Below the pieces are notes generated by a model, which ran no database searches, was not told the origin of the DNA, and saw only the letters and a program-made list of their open reading frames with translations. The translations under genes were made by a program, and so were the position numbers. From Cymbidium sinense (lineage: Eukaryota; Streptophyta; Magnoliopsida; Asparagales; Orchidaceae), in contig CM038221.1 of the NCBI GenBank assembly GCA_021442155.1, positions 28,425,906 to 28,489,905 of the forward strand: a stretch of DNA of 64,000 bases, read 5' to 3'. Below, one piece after another: positions 1 to 9,893 of this stretch (within the stretch, counting starts at the first letter, position 1; every line of letters begins with the position of its first letter).

Positions 1-1838
1 TAATATAAAAAATAATGAATCATACAAAACAAAATTTAACATATCAATATTTAACATCAAATTAAGAACCAAGAATTATTATACAAATATCAAAGTATTT
101 ATATAAAAACTAATAGCATAACAATTCAAATAACATGAACAAAATAAATCCCTTTGTTCCACAATCCCATTCTCACTATTCAACATAAATTAAGAATAAT
201 AACAAGTCATTAAGATTTGAATTTCTAGATTAAAAAATCTCAATAGGTCGTTGTTAAAATTATCACCATAATAAACTATTTTCTTCTCCTCATTTGTGTA
301 ACCGTTCTCTTAAATTTTCACATCTTTAATCTCAATCATTTTTCTATTTATAAATTAATAGTTAATAATAATATCAATTAAAGCATAAATATAATAATTA
401 TATTAATAGTTATGACTTAAATTTAAATAATTTTGTGTAGATATCTTTTTTATTTATATTTTGTTAGCTTGTATTAGACCGATTGATCCCATTTTTATGC
501 TTGTCAGAGTAATATTGTAAATTAATTGGTTCAACTTATTTGTCATCATCCATAAATTATTAACATGCAAGGCTTGATTCTTTAATAGCAAATCAGTGTA
601 GCTCTATAGTGCCATTATTAACTTGAATTTACTATATAATTAAATTAAAATAAAATAAAATTAATATAATCATTTCTTATTTCAACCAATAAATAACAAT
701 TACTTAAAAAATATTTTGCAACTACATATTTAACTTCTTGTAGCCTAAATTAAAGAATTCCTTTATATTTGAAATGTTATGAGTTATAGATCAATTCTCA
801 CCCTCTCAATTAAATTAACCAACTATCTATACATACACTCATATAAATCAATTTTAATCTTAAAATTGGAAAACTTATTATTAGTATATTGAATCTGAGG
901 ATTAATATGATATTTATCTACATGAAAATGATGATGAAGCTAAACTTCCACTTCTCATAAATTATTTCTTAATTTTTTTGTTGGTCCTCTCCTCCTTTAT
1001 TATTGTTATTATATAACTCTTTTAAACAAAACCACCTTTCTAAGCTGTTATTTGGGGTTTAATATAACTTCCAATGTTGTGTTGCTTTTAATAGGATATA
1101 TGAAGTCAAGTATGCTATATTAAAGCTAGTCGTAGTAAGCCATAAGAGTTTCTTCTCTAAAAAAATCTATTTTTTAAACTAAAATCTATGAATGACAGTA
1201 AATAAAATTACTAATCACTTTAGTCTTTTTTTAAGTTCTCTTAATCTTCTTAATGATTCTCCCAATATCACTTAGTTAGTTCTTTGGAGTACAAGTTAAA
1301 ATATAGGATGAATCATGTTAAAATATATGAGGTTCTCATATTAAATGAAATGTCATTTTTATAAGGAATCTTTTAATATTCATGGACACATGCCTACAAG
1401 CTTCTCCAGCTTATATCATGAGACTTTCGATGGGTTATTGATGAAGAATAAGAATGATTATTTCATGAAATTATAACAAGAAATAATTTCTAGAATAAGA
1501 TTAAGCTATATTAGAAGGAATTGTATTTATCATATACATTATGAAAAATAAACAAAGTATTTTTAATTTTTTTTTATCTTCATTAATTTTGTATCATTTA
1601 ATTGATAATATTATATTTCAAATTCAATCGATCAAACAATGTTTACATTTAAATTAGAGATTTTATTTCAAATGCATTCTCAAAAGACATTATATTTTCA
1701 ATAAAAAAGGTTAAATAATAAAGTTAATTTATAATACAATACACGTGATGCTAAATGAACACTCCCTAAATTAGCTAAATGTATAAAAACATCTCGATCA
1801 GTCCTACTCGTCACAAAAATATTAAAAAAAGGAAAATT

Positions 1839-1908
<70 letters not shown>

Positions 1909-2147
1909 ATGTATTAATATATCTAATATCTAAAATTTAATATTTATAAATGTAACATATTTTTTATATTTCAAAAAGATAAATTTTACGATAAAAAATT
2001 TAAAAAAGTGTTATTATTTTTATAATAATAAAAATTTAGATGTTATTTATGTAAATATTTATGTTTAAATATTAGATATATAAATATATAAAAATTATGT
2101 GTCATGAATATAAATGAACCTTTAAAAAAAATTAAATTGAGGCTCTA
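1..2147. other. AT-rich upstream DNA, no gene seen
   Basis: I see no coding region, RNA gene or recognisable transposon. The stretch is strongly AT-rich with short A and T runs, and its only distinctive structure is the (TA)n tract annotated separately. It lies just upstream of the E2 gene leader, so distal promoter elements could be here, but none can be named from sequence alone. Confidence 0.5.
1842..1905. repeat. (TA)n microsatellite
   Basis: An uninterrupted run of about 32 TA dinucleotides follows the sequence aaatttaca and ends at tattttatg. Length is likely polymorphic and also prone to assembly error. Confidence 0.95.
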
Positions 2148-2355
2148 TTGCAAACCGGCTGGTCTGCTTCCCGGGGATCTAAGCAACGTAAACTGGAAGT
2201 TGCAACTTTGCCTCTTGCCCTCCCTTCTCACTCGATAATAACATGGGGTTTTTACATACATACCACTCAAAACAATCTAATAACATTCTCGATAAACCTT
2301 TTCGCCTCCTCGATCCGATCTTGTGCTGTAAGGCGCTATTGAGCATCTTCTGGAG
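2148..2355 (+). promoter_or_regulatory. 5' leader / proximal promoter of the E2 gene
   Basis: Base composition changes sharply here from AT-rich to a GC- and pyrimidine-richer leader that runs directly into the ATG at 2356. It contains cctcttgccctcccttctc and cgcctcctcgatccgatcttg, typical of plant 5' UTR DNA. A small open frame runs through it but has no recognisable protein signal. Transcription start cannot be fixed from the sequence; no convincing TATA box was found close by. Confidence 0.4.
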
Positions 2356-2387
2356 ATGTCGAAGTACGCCGCCGGCCAAGCTTCCAA
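2356..2387 (+). CDS. E2 gene exon 1 (start codon, MSKYAAGQAS-)
   Basis: Thirty-two bases from ATG to a GTAAGC donor (TCCAA|GTAAGC), leaving phase 2. The choice rests on three things: the strong donor, the in-frame continuation through exon 2 with no stop, and the arithmetic that exons 1 plus 2 give exactly 48 codons before phase-0 exon 3. The encoded residues are not conserved in any family I recognise, as is usual for the extreme N-terminus of this E2 group. An upstream or alternative start cannot be excluded. Confidence 0.5.
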
Positions 2388-2455
2388 GTAAGCAGCAGTA
2401 AGGATTTTGTCATCGTAGTTGGTTTTCCTTTATTTCTCATGGTTTCCGCTCGCAG

Positions 2456-2567
2456 GATACACATGTTAGACGAGAGTTCTTTGGACCTGGCTGCCGATGG
2501 CAAGGGGGTGCCATTGTCATGGAGAGCCTACTCGTCGAGCTCGAGGGATAATCAAAAATCCAATCAG
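2456..2567 (+). CDS. E2 gene exon 2, ending at a GC donor
   Basis: The acceptor is tttccgctcgcag|G and the exon runs 112 bases to CAATCAG|GCAAGT. It encodes a Ser-rich segment (MLDESSLDLAADGKGVPLSW, then AYSSSSRDNQKSNQ) and ends in phase 0, matching exon 3. The donor is GC rather than GT but otherwise fits the strong consensus AG|GCAAGT of plant GC-AG introns. If the GC donor is not used, the open frame reads on to a stop at about 2676, which would truncate the protein. Confidence 0.55.
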
Positions 2568-3329
2568 GCAAGTGTTTTCGGCCTTATTCTTCCACTTTTC
2601 ATTGAATTCTTCTCCCGATGGTTTGCGGTATTGCGGTATTTCTTTGGGATTCAGTGGACTAACTTTTTGTTACTGTAATGTCGCACTTTCGATTGATTTC
2701 ATATGTGATTTTATTCATTTTTTTATTAGTTTTCTTTTGTATTGGGCATTGATGAAGAAGCCTTTTTGAATCGTTTTATTTGGTTGAACTGCTAAGTTGG
2801 TTGCACTTCACTCTCTATTACAAAGATAGCAAAGTTTAAGTTTGCCATTATTGATAGGCAATTAAGTGGCTTTGAAAATTTTCTAGTTCACACTGGGATG
2901 TAAGGGTCTCTGAATTATCATAGCAGAAGCTTTAAATACTTCGGAAAAGCTTTAATTGTTTAGCACAATGAAGTTCCTAAACATGGAATTATGATGAAGT
3001 ATGATTTAGCTGGAAACTCTGTATGTTCGGGTAGAATTAGTAGTGCCTATTAGAAATCATATGTCGTAAATGCTATCTTAAACTGTATATTAGAAATAGG
3101 AAATTTCCAGGCACGGCCATTCAAGTATACCAGAGCGCATCCCAGTATTTAGTGGGTTGTGAATTGCAGCAGTGTTGGCTCAGGGGGAAATTTTTCCGAA
3201 GTTATGAATTTCAATACATTTATATATTACTGTTTTGTCTTCAATTTTACAGGTTGACATGTTAGCTTTTGTTGGAAGGTATAGAGGATTTGAATGGCAA
3301 GGGGGTCCTTTTTGGGTGAGCAAAAGAGT
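2568..3329 (+). other. Start of intron 2 of the E2 gene; no other feature
   Basis: Sequence is T-rich and typical of plant intron DNA. No transposon or RNA gene was recognised before the tRNA-like head at about 3330. Two short open frames that extend past the GC donor are read as intron. Confidence 0.45.
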
Positions 3330-3394
3330 TAGTTTAGAGTAATGGTTAGGCTGCCTCAGTTATGACCCAAAGATCATTGGTTTGAATCACAAAC
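3330..3394 (+). repeat. tRNA-like SINE head, interrupted by a solo LTR
   Basis: Contains an A-box-like ggttaggctgcc and, about 30 bases on, a B-box-like ggtttgaatcac, the spacing and order of a pol III internal promoter in plant tRNA-derived SINEs. The solo LTR at 3395 was inserted right after the B box, and its target duplication CAAAC is the last five bases of this segment. The 3' body of a SINE is not evident on the far side, so this may be a fragment. Confidence 0.35.
3390..3394. repeat. Target-site duplication CAAAC (left), copy 1
   Basis: The five bases CAAAC immediately before TGTGGG are repeated at 7242-7246 right after the element. Confidence 0.8.
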
Positions 3395-6300
3395 TGTGGG
3401 CTCCGAAAATTCGCCACGTCTCTCGATAATTTGAATGAAGAGAGTATGATTGAAGTGTAATTTTAAAATAATGAGTAGATAAGACTGCAGATTTCACCAT
3501 TTGGTGAGGACTTTAGATATTTCGTTTCCTATAGCCCCTCTAGTTAATTACCCTCCCACAAGTGAGAGAAAACTTACTAGTTATTAGATCGCTAAATGCG
3601 TATAGTAAGATCATGTTGAGTTTCAATTTAGATTATGAAATTCATCATTTTAGCTTAAACCGGATGGTGGTTGGGGAATGATGACGCTCTGATCTAGATC
3701 ATCATGGTCGCCATATCTCTCAAGTGCCGGTCCTAGTCAATTAAGGAGGTGACCCAACTTGACTGAAAGATTATTATAAACATGTTTTCGTCCAAGAATT
3801 CCTTGTAGACCTGGGATGATATTTGTCTAAGGAAACAAACTTAAGTTTATCTTAATGGATGCTTTATTATCAAGTATACCCTATGATTCACAACTCAAAG
3901 CGAGCTATTTGGGAGCATACACGGTACCATCGCATCGTATAAATGGAAATGACCGCTAAACCACCCACGGGAGGACTTTAGCGAATCCGCATCATCTGTG
4001 GAGCCTATCTGGCTCCACACAATCGGGACATACCCACATCCACGAGATTGATTGGGAACATAGAGACACTTGATATATCAATTTTGTGAAGCTAGAGTTT
4101 TCTTAATTTGTCACATCATAAAAGCATGGGTTAATTGAAGCTTTTGCTTTTTTAATAATAGAATTTTATTTAAGCATTTTTAGATTAATACTTAATTTGA
4201 GTTAATTTGTTTTAAAAATAGAATCACATTTTGATGGAAGTGTTCCCTCCGGTTGAAATCACTATTCAACACAGCCATCATCGGGGTAGTTAATTGACTG
4301 AACCAAATATATTTGAAAACTTTAGATCCTCTCAACTCTATTTAGCTCCTAACAAAGGATCAAATCTATTATCACATGACAAAAATAGCCTCTTAGATAT
4401 TTCACTAAGTTGAAATTCTTATAATAGATTTTTAAGTTTTGTTAACCCTACCCCCCTAAGACTAACGGAAGCAACCCGCCAGATCCTCATACACTTGAAT
4501 TTAAGCATTCAACATAGTGTCGGGGCACATGCGGGTGTATTTAAGAATGCCCTAATTAACTCTTCTGTTTGCTCGTACGATGTGTTGCGAATCCAGTGAC
4601 ATATAGTTCATTCATTTAGAAGCTTGCATATATCTTTCAATGCTTAAGTTATGCTATTGAAAATATCATGCTATTATATTTACAAACTCACGTAAATTGA
4701 AATGCTTGAATATTATATTTACTTGAAAGTGAATGTAAAGAGTTTACTTTATTTAAGTATTTACACGTATCTTGAAGCTATAAATTCAAATAACAGTTTA
4801 ATTTGTTATTTTACATGAAAATTCAACCCCTCGGAGATACTTCAATGAATCAATGAGTATATTATTCAAGTTTATTCCTCCTCTTTTTAAAGGTTCCTCA
4901 TTTAACTTGTTTCTTGTTTTCATAAATAAGACTTAATTTTTGCATTTTTATGAAACATCCTTAGATATTTTAAGCTTACAAATAGATCAACCCACATTAT
5001 AAATATATATATCTTTTGTCTTTTCAATTCAATCTTCAACTCCATAGAATTCCTCCATGCAAATGTTTTTTTTTTTTTTTAATTAGGTATTACAACCAAA
5101 ACTTCAAGTACCAAAACTTTAACTGCTTGAATTGGAGTTAGTTATGTTATGATGTGTATAGGAAACTCATTCAAACTCTCCCACATTCATGTCCCCCCTT
5201 TTTCTTTTTGTTAGAGTGGGTCCTTCATCACTCCCTCCAATTTCTATAAATAAGGCCAAGAGGTCTTACATTTCATTCCATTTGTTTGAGGAGTTGGACT
5301 GTTTGAAAGAGAAGTTTTTATTTTTTTTATTTTATATATATATATTTTTAAAAATTTTAGTGGGCTTTCAATTATGCTTAGATAAATCTTGTAAGTGCTA
5401 TTCACCTCTTTTTTTTTTTTTGATTTAGTGTTTTACTTTTGTACTCGTTATATGTTTTTTTCCCTCCCCTCTTTTTCTTCTTATTTGATGCTTTTAATTT
5501 GAATTTTGCTTTAGGTTTCTTTGTTTAGCGTTCTTAAGCCGGTTCTTTTTATTCTCCCATTTTTTTTCTAAGTCAAAATATTTTAAATTTTACAAGATTG
5601 ACAGTGTTTACATCTAACAGATGTGCTTTACCGATATTCCAATTAGATAATGAGTGTTGATAATCAAGAATCGATATTATCTCACTCTCTAACAATGACA
5701 TGACGCCTTCAAACCTACAAAAAAACAAGCATATACATATACACAATCATATCTTTATCCAACAAATTTAAACTCGTTTTTCTGCGCGTTGCAATGATCG
5801 GCAAAGAGACGGAGTTGGAGATGCCGGAGATCAAGAGAGGAACCGAACCTCTAATGTGGTGTTCCTCTCAATTACAAAAGAATTCAGTTTTGGGAAAATG
5901 AAAGTGAAGATGAAAAAGAAGAAAGAAGAGGGAAGAGGAAGAACAAGAAGGAAGGAAGAACAATGGAAGAAGAACTTACCTTTCGGTTTGGGCAATGGAA
6001 GTGGAGAGTGAACTCTCTGATTTGAGAAGAAGAAAAATCAGAGAGGAAGAGAAACTTAGTTCAGTTTGGAACCAACATGAAACAATCCTTTCTTGCCAGT
6101 TTGAAGGAGAAATCGAGAGGACTTGCAGTTACAAGGAGAACAGTTGGAGAGAGCTTTGAGTGGTTGTGCGAGATCGTGTTGACGGAGATCCGAGCGTGAC
6201 TCATGCTTGCGTGGAAGAGGGAGCTCGTGTGGTTGCGTGAAGGGGCTGAGGGTTCGGAAGAGAGGTGAATAAGTGCAGGTCGGGTCGTTTCGTGAAGGAG

Positions 6301-7241
6301 AGATGGTGAGCCAGTGGAACGAGTGGTTCACGTCCTTTTTGGGGCCTAATATGGGTTATTAAGATTAAGTTGGAATTTTAAATTAATTTCTTAAGCATTT
6401 AATTAATCTTGATATAAATTTTATGCCGACATTAATATAGGGTTAATATATATATATTGATTGGTTATTAGATATTACGGATCTGATAGCCTTGATCTGT
6501 TTAATATCGAAAGTTTGGTCAAGTTGACGTCAAATTGGGTCAATTTCAGCTCAAAATGCACGTTATCATTTTCGACTATTCGATTTTTGTGCAAACTTAT
6601 CCGAATTCAGGCGAACAATCTTGCTTGATAGAATTCGACATTTTAAAACTAATGACGCAATCAATTTCACGAACGGAGGTCGTTTGGTTTGCATCGAAGC
6701 CTCCCCGATATCGTCGCGGTATGTTATTCCGATTCTTGATCGATTGATTCAGTTATGCAATATTTATATTCGTCGGTTTTGGCGTTACGACGCGCGCGAA
6801 GTCCGTTCGTCGATTAGAGGCTTTGGTTGATTTTGGACGTCAAACTTCAATCTCGATTTGCGCGCCGATCATTCGACATTTGCAGGCATTCCGTTGGCGT
6901 GGGCGGTCTCATTTAGTAGTTTTCGACGTTTTAAAGCTAACAACACGATCAATTTCATAACGGAGGTCGTTTGAACATCGTCTTAGCTTTCTTTCCTCGA
7001 TATGCGCGTCGACACATTGATAGCTCGATCGCTTGATCGGTTGATCATTAGATTATGCAATATTTTATTCGACCAATTTCGATGTTACGAACGATGGAGT
7101 CTTAAATTCGTCGAGGTCATTTGGTTTTTTGATGATGTCCAGTGCATTTTGAATCTCGATTTGCGCACTATTGCATCCAAAGTCTGTCAAATTCGACTTC
7201 TGAGCTTGATTTGACTTATGACATATATATGGAGGTCAACA
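3395..7241 (-). mobile_element. Solo-LTR-like element, copy 1 (3.85 kb, TSD CAAAC)
   Basis: On the + strand it begins TGTGGGCTCCGAAAATTC and ends GGAGGTCAACA, so on the - strand it runs TGTTGACCTCC...GAGCCCACA with canonical TG/CA ends. It is flanked by a perfect 5-bp duplication CAAAC (3390-3394 and 7242-7246), the hallmark of LTR-retrotransposon integration. It contains no gag/pol and its two ends are not copies of each other, so it behaves as a solo LTR. Its 5' end (7241 down to about 6480) is the CG-rich block shared with copies 2, 3, 4 and 5; 3395-4620 is the shared 3' part. The middle (about 4620-6350), with a pyrimidine-rich leader, is not shared and lacks the hairpin array of the other copies. 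Confidence 0.85.
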
Positions 7242-7246
7242 CAAAC
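7242..7246. repeat. Target-site duplication CAAAC (right), copy 1
   Basis: Second copy of the CAAAC duplication at 3390-3394. The 243 bp that follow (7247-7489) are intron DNA between two independently inserted elements; nothing else was recognised there. Confidence 0.8.
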
Positions 7247-8025
7247 ATATTTTGTCAATTTTAATGTAAGGTGATGTAAATCAATATGCCTTTAGATTTT
7301 GCATTGGTAGTTGCCTAATGCAATATTTATGCCCTTTTTAGTGAGAGATAGAAAGAGATACTAAGTCAAAGAAAAGGTCTTTGAAGGCATGACATAGTAG
7401 ATACAAAGAGCATCAATGGAGTGAGAAATGATAGAGGAGCAACATTGTAGCAAACGAGAGTGGAGAAGGCTTGATGGAGGATGTCAGGTTGCTCTGTTGA
7501 CCTCCATGCATGCGCCATAAGTCAAGTCGAGCTCTGAGGTGAATTCGAACAACTTGACAAATCAGGCGCTTTTCACATCAATCGGTCGAAATGATCTCCG
7601 ATCGACGAACGGACTTTGTCATATCATTCAGAACGTCGAAATTGATCATCATAGGCATCTTGTATAATTCAACGATCGACCGATCAAGAAGGGTCGCCGA
7701 TGGGCTGACACGCATATCGAGGTCGAGAAGCCGCGACGTTGCTCAAATGACCTCCCTTTGTGAAAGTGATCACTCCGTTAGCGTTGAAACGTCAAAACCT
7801 ATCAAATGAGACTATTCACGCTCAATTGGACGGTATCGTATCGGTGACGAAAAATGATGACAAATTTGAGCGAAATTGACCCCGATTTGTGACTTGAACA
7901 ACGGCCACCAGATCAAACAGGCGCTCACATTGCGTCACTATCGACTAAAATCGACATATATATTTCATGTGATGATGTCGGTGCGAAAATCTAAATTATG
8001 GTAAATAAAATAATAAAAATAAATA

Positions 8026-8070
8026 AATCTTATAAATACCCCTCCTAAAACCCCAAACCCTAATATTTCC
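8026..8070 (+). promoter_or_regulatory. LTR promoter: TATA box and telo-box-like leader, copy 2
   Basis: TCTTATAAATACCCC is followed within 20 bases by AAACCCTAAT. The same arrangement recurs in copy 3 (TTATAAATAC near 15570, CAACCCTAAT near 15588) and, reversed, in copy 5 (ATTAGGGTTAGGG near 49434 and GTATTTATAAG near 49455). Conservation of the pair across copies whose neighbouring DNA differs supports a real pol II promoter marking the U3/R border. AAACCCTAA is a known plant promoter element (telo box); this is not a telomere array. Confidence 0.6.
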
Positions 8071-8097
8071 TATTCTCTCTCCTTCTCCCATAGCCGA

Positions 8098-8100
8098 CAA

Positions 8101-8155
<55 letters not shown>
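8098..8155 (+). repeat. (CT)n tract in the LTR leader
   Basis: About 25 CT units begin after gccgacaactctctccct and end at ctcttttcgtgg. CT-rich leaders also occur at the equivalent place in copies 3, 4 and 6. Confidence 0.9.
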
Positions 8156-8157
<2 letters not shown>

Positions 8158-8430
8158 CGTGGTTTCACATTCAGGTCTATAGTGCCCGACGGAGTTTTTT
8201 CAAAGCGGGTTGTCATTGTATGGAAACACATTCGACACGTAGCGGACGACCTTATTCTCGCCTCCGGTGGCGCTCATATGCGCCAGCGCAGGTAGACGCG
8301 TCTTGGCTTCATTCAGCCATGAGCAGCGTGTCTTGGCACTCATGGCGTGCACTGCGCTGTGGCGTTAAATTTCATGAGCTCATGAGGCGTGCTCGCACCA
8401 TGCTCGCTGGTCTGTTTTGACCATAAGTCG

Positions 8431-9240
8431 CACGCCTTTCTTGACGTAACGGAAAACCGTGTTTCTTGTTGGTATAAGTACCGTGCGCCTTTCTTGGTGT
8501 GGAGGAGAAATTTATATTTACTCGCTTGTGTATAAGTACCCATACATGCCTTTCTTGGCGTGGAAAATCTGTTCAGTTTAGACCTATCATTCTTTTCTTG
8601 GCATGGTGGGAAGACATTTAGTGGTTTATACGCCATACACGCCTTTCTTGGCATGGTGGCCATGCAGTAGCCCCAATCACGGGCGACGATGGGAAGGCGC
8701 CAAAATCTTTAACTTCACCGGGGGAATATATAAACGATAATCTATGTTATTATATAAAATTATTATTTGAACTCACGAAGGTGATATGCCCGTGACCTTC
8801 TTGGCGTGTGAAAATCTGTTCGGTCTTAGAACATACATGCCTTCTTTGGCATGGTGGGAAGCGCATTCAGTTGTAGTTTATACTGCATTACGCCTTTCGT
8901 GGTGGGCGGACATACTCAAGTAGTCCTCATCACGGGGACGACGAATCGCCAAATTTTACACTGACATGATTAATAAACTATTTAATAAAAATTTTATACG
9001 AAAGCTAAAATTAATGTTTTAACTTGACATTGCAAATAGATAAGTAGTACACACCTTTCTTGGCGTGACAGGGAAATATGTGTCTCATATAGGTACTTCA
9101 AAGACCCATACATGTCTTTCTTGGCTGGTGGGATGGACGGTCATGGTGTTTATCACTCATACATGCCTTTTTTTGGCATGGTGGGTTACCCCCGTTGTAA
9201 ATGTCGATCGCAGGAGAATTCAAAATCGTCAAATTTTATC
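8431..9240 (+). repeat. Tandem hairpin array in solo-LTR copy 2
   Basis: About eleven units share a core of the form CATGCC-TTTCTT-GGCATG, usually followed by GTGGG. Perfect six-base stems are seen at 8836-8853 and 9162-9180; other units have one G-T pair or a mismatch (8431-8448, 8544-8561, 8638-8656). Every three to five hairpins a longer stretch recurs, containing 'atcacggg-gacgacg' and 'cgccaaa-ttt', giving a higher-order unit of about 200-300 bp. The arrays in copies 3, 4 and 5 use different stem sequences that still pair. No protein is encoded: the open frames crossing the array are incidental. Confidence 0.7.
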
Positions 9241-9283
9241 TAAAAAAATTTTACTTAATGAAATTCATTAAAATAATTAATAT

Positions 9284-9292
9284 TATACAAAT
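9284..9292. repeat. Target-site duplication TATACAAAT (left)
   Basis: Nine bases repeated exactly at 9885-9893, bracketing the nested foldback element. Confidence 0.7.
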
Positions 9293-9480
9293 AGTGTAAG
9301 CGAGTGAGCTTGGCAATGAACTCTTGTTCCGGCGTTGAAATTTGTTTTGTTTGTGTTGGCTCGTGTTCGAAATGGCTCGAATTTTCACTGTTCGTGTTTG
9401 GCTTGTTTGAAAATCGCTTTGTTTGTGTTCAGCTCGTGTTTGAAATTGGCTCGAAATGCAATAATTCGAAAAATCTATAT

Positions 9481-9545
9481 GAGAGAGGATTCGAACCTGG
9501 GGCCAATCTTTTGCATAACAAAAGTTCTAACTACTAAGCTATGTT
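9481..9545 (-). other. tRNA-like segment with pol III A and B boxes
   Basis: On the - strand TAGCTTAGTAGTTAG is followed by a CTTTT/AAAAG anticodon-type stem and then CCCCAGGTTCGAATCC, which contains a perfect B box GGTTCGAATCC. The acceptor stem does not pair convincingly, so this is a tRNA pseudogene or SINE part, not a working tRNA gene. It lies inside the foldback element. Confidence 0.45.
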
Positions 9546-9579
9546 TGCATTTGTGATATATAAATGTGTTCCAATGTAT

Positions 9580-9666
9580 ATATAATAATAATAATAATAG
9601 TGATAAATAATAGTAATAAATAAAGACAATAGTAATAAAATAATAATAATAATAATAATAGTAATA

Positions 9667-9697
<31 letters not shown>

Positions 9698-9705
9698 TAA
9701 TATAA
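9580..9705. repeat. (TAA)n microsatellite
   Basis: Imperfect ataataata and agtaataaata runs within the foldback element, on the + strand. The long Tyr/Leu open frame on the other strand is only a translation of this repeat. Confidence 0.9.
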
Positions 9706-9884
9706 TATAATTTTTATTTCGAGCTAAATCGAGCTGAACACGATCGAACAAATGATTGTTCATATTCATTCGTTATATATCGAGCTTTAAAATACTTTAT
9801 TCATTTGTTTAGTTAACGAATGGTAGAATACGATTTACATAATAGCATAACAGTTGTTCGAGCAACAAACTTTTTTGACAGCTC

Positions 9885-9893
9885 TATACAAAT
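9885..9893. repeat. Target-site duplication TATACAAAT (right)
   Basis: Second copy of the 9-bp duplication at 9284-9292. Confidence 0.7.

Larger units (their letters stand above)
9293..9884. mobile_element. Nested foldback/MITE-like element with 9-bp TSD
   Basis: Flanked by the exact 9-bp repeat TATACAAAT. The ends are loosely inverted (gagcttggcaatgaac near the left, and the reverse complement of gttgctcgaac-type DNA with gacagctc at the right). The interior is rich in GCTCG/CGAGC motifs on opposite strands in its two halves (tcagctcgtgtttgaa versus cgagctgaacacgatcg), giving a large foldback. A nine-base duplication fits Mutator-like MITEs, but the pol III-like boxes inside would also fit a composite retroposon. 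It carries no coding region. It inserted into an existing solo LTR, so it is the younger of the two. Confidence 0.6.

Noticed and set aside
2439..2769. 79- and 90-codon open frames through exon 2
   Set aside because: The 79-codon frame shares the exon 2 frame but runs past the GC donor into intron; the 90-codon frame is a shadow in another frame.
5800..6350. Gene in the GA-rich stretch of solo-LTR copy 1
   Set aside because: This is the reverse of a pyrimidine-rich LTR leader; the 91-codon - strand frame there has no conserved counterpart in the other copies.
8049..8070. Telomere-type repeat (AAACCCTAA)
   Set aside because: Only one or two units, at a fixed place after a TATA box in several LTR copies; a promoter element, not an interstitial telomere.
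8431..9240. CRISPR array
   Set aside because: Repeat units are irregular in length and spacing, are diverged hairpins without unique uniform spacers, and the DNA is clearly plant nuclear.
9481..9545. Functional tRNA gene
   Set aside because: B box is perfect but the acceptor stem does not pair and the loop layout is poor; more likely SINE or pseudogene.
9539..9769. Tyr/Leu-rich - strand open frame
   Set aside because: Translation of a (TAA)n microsatellite.
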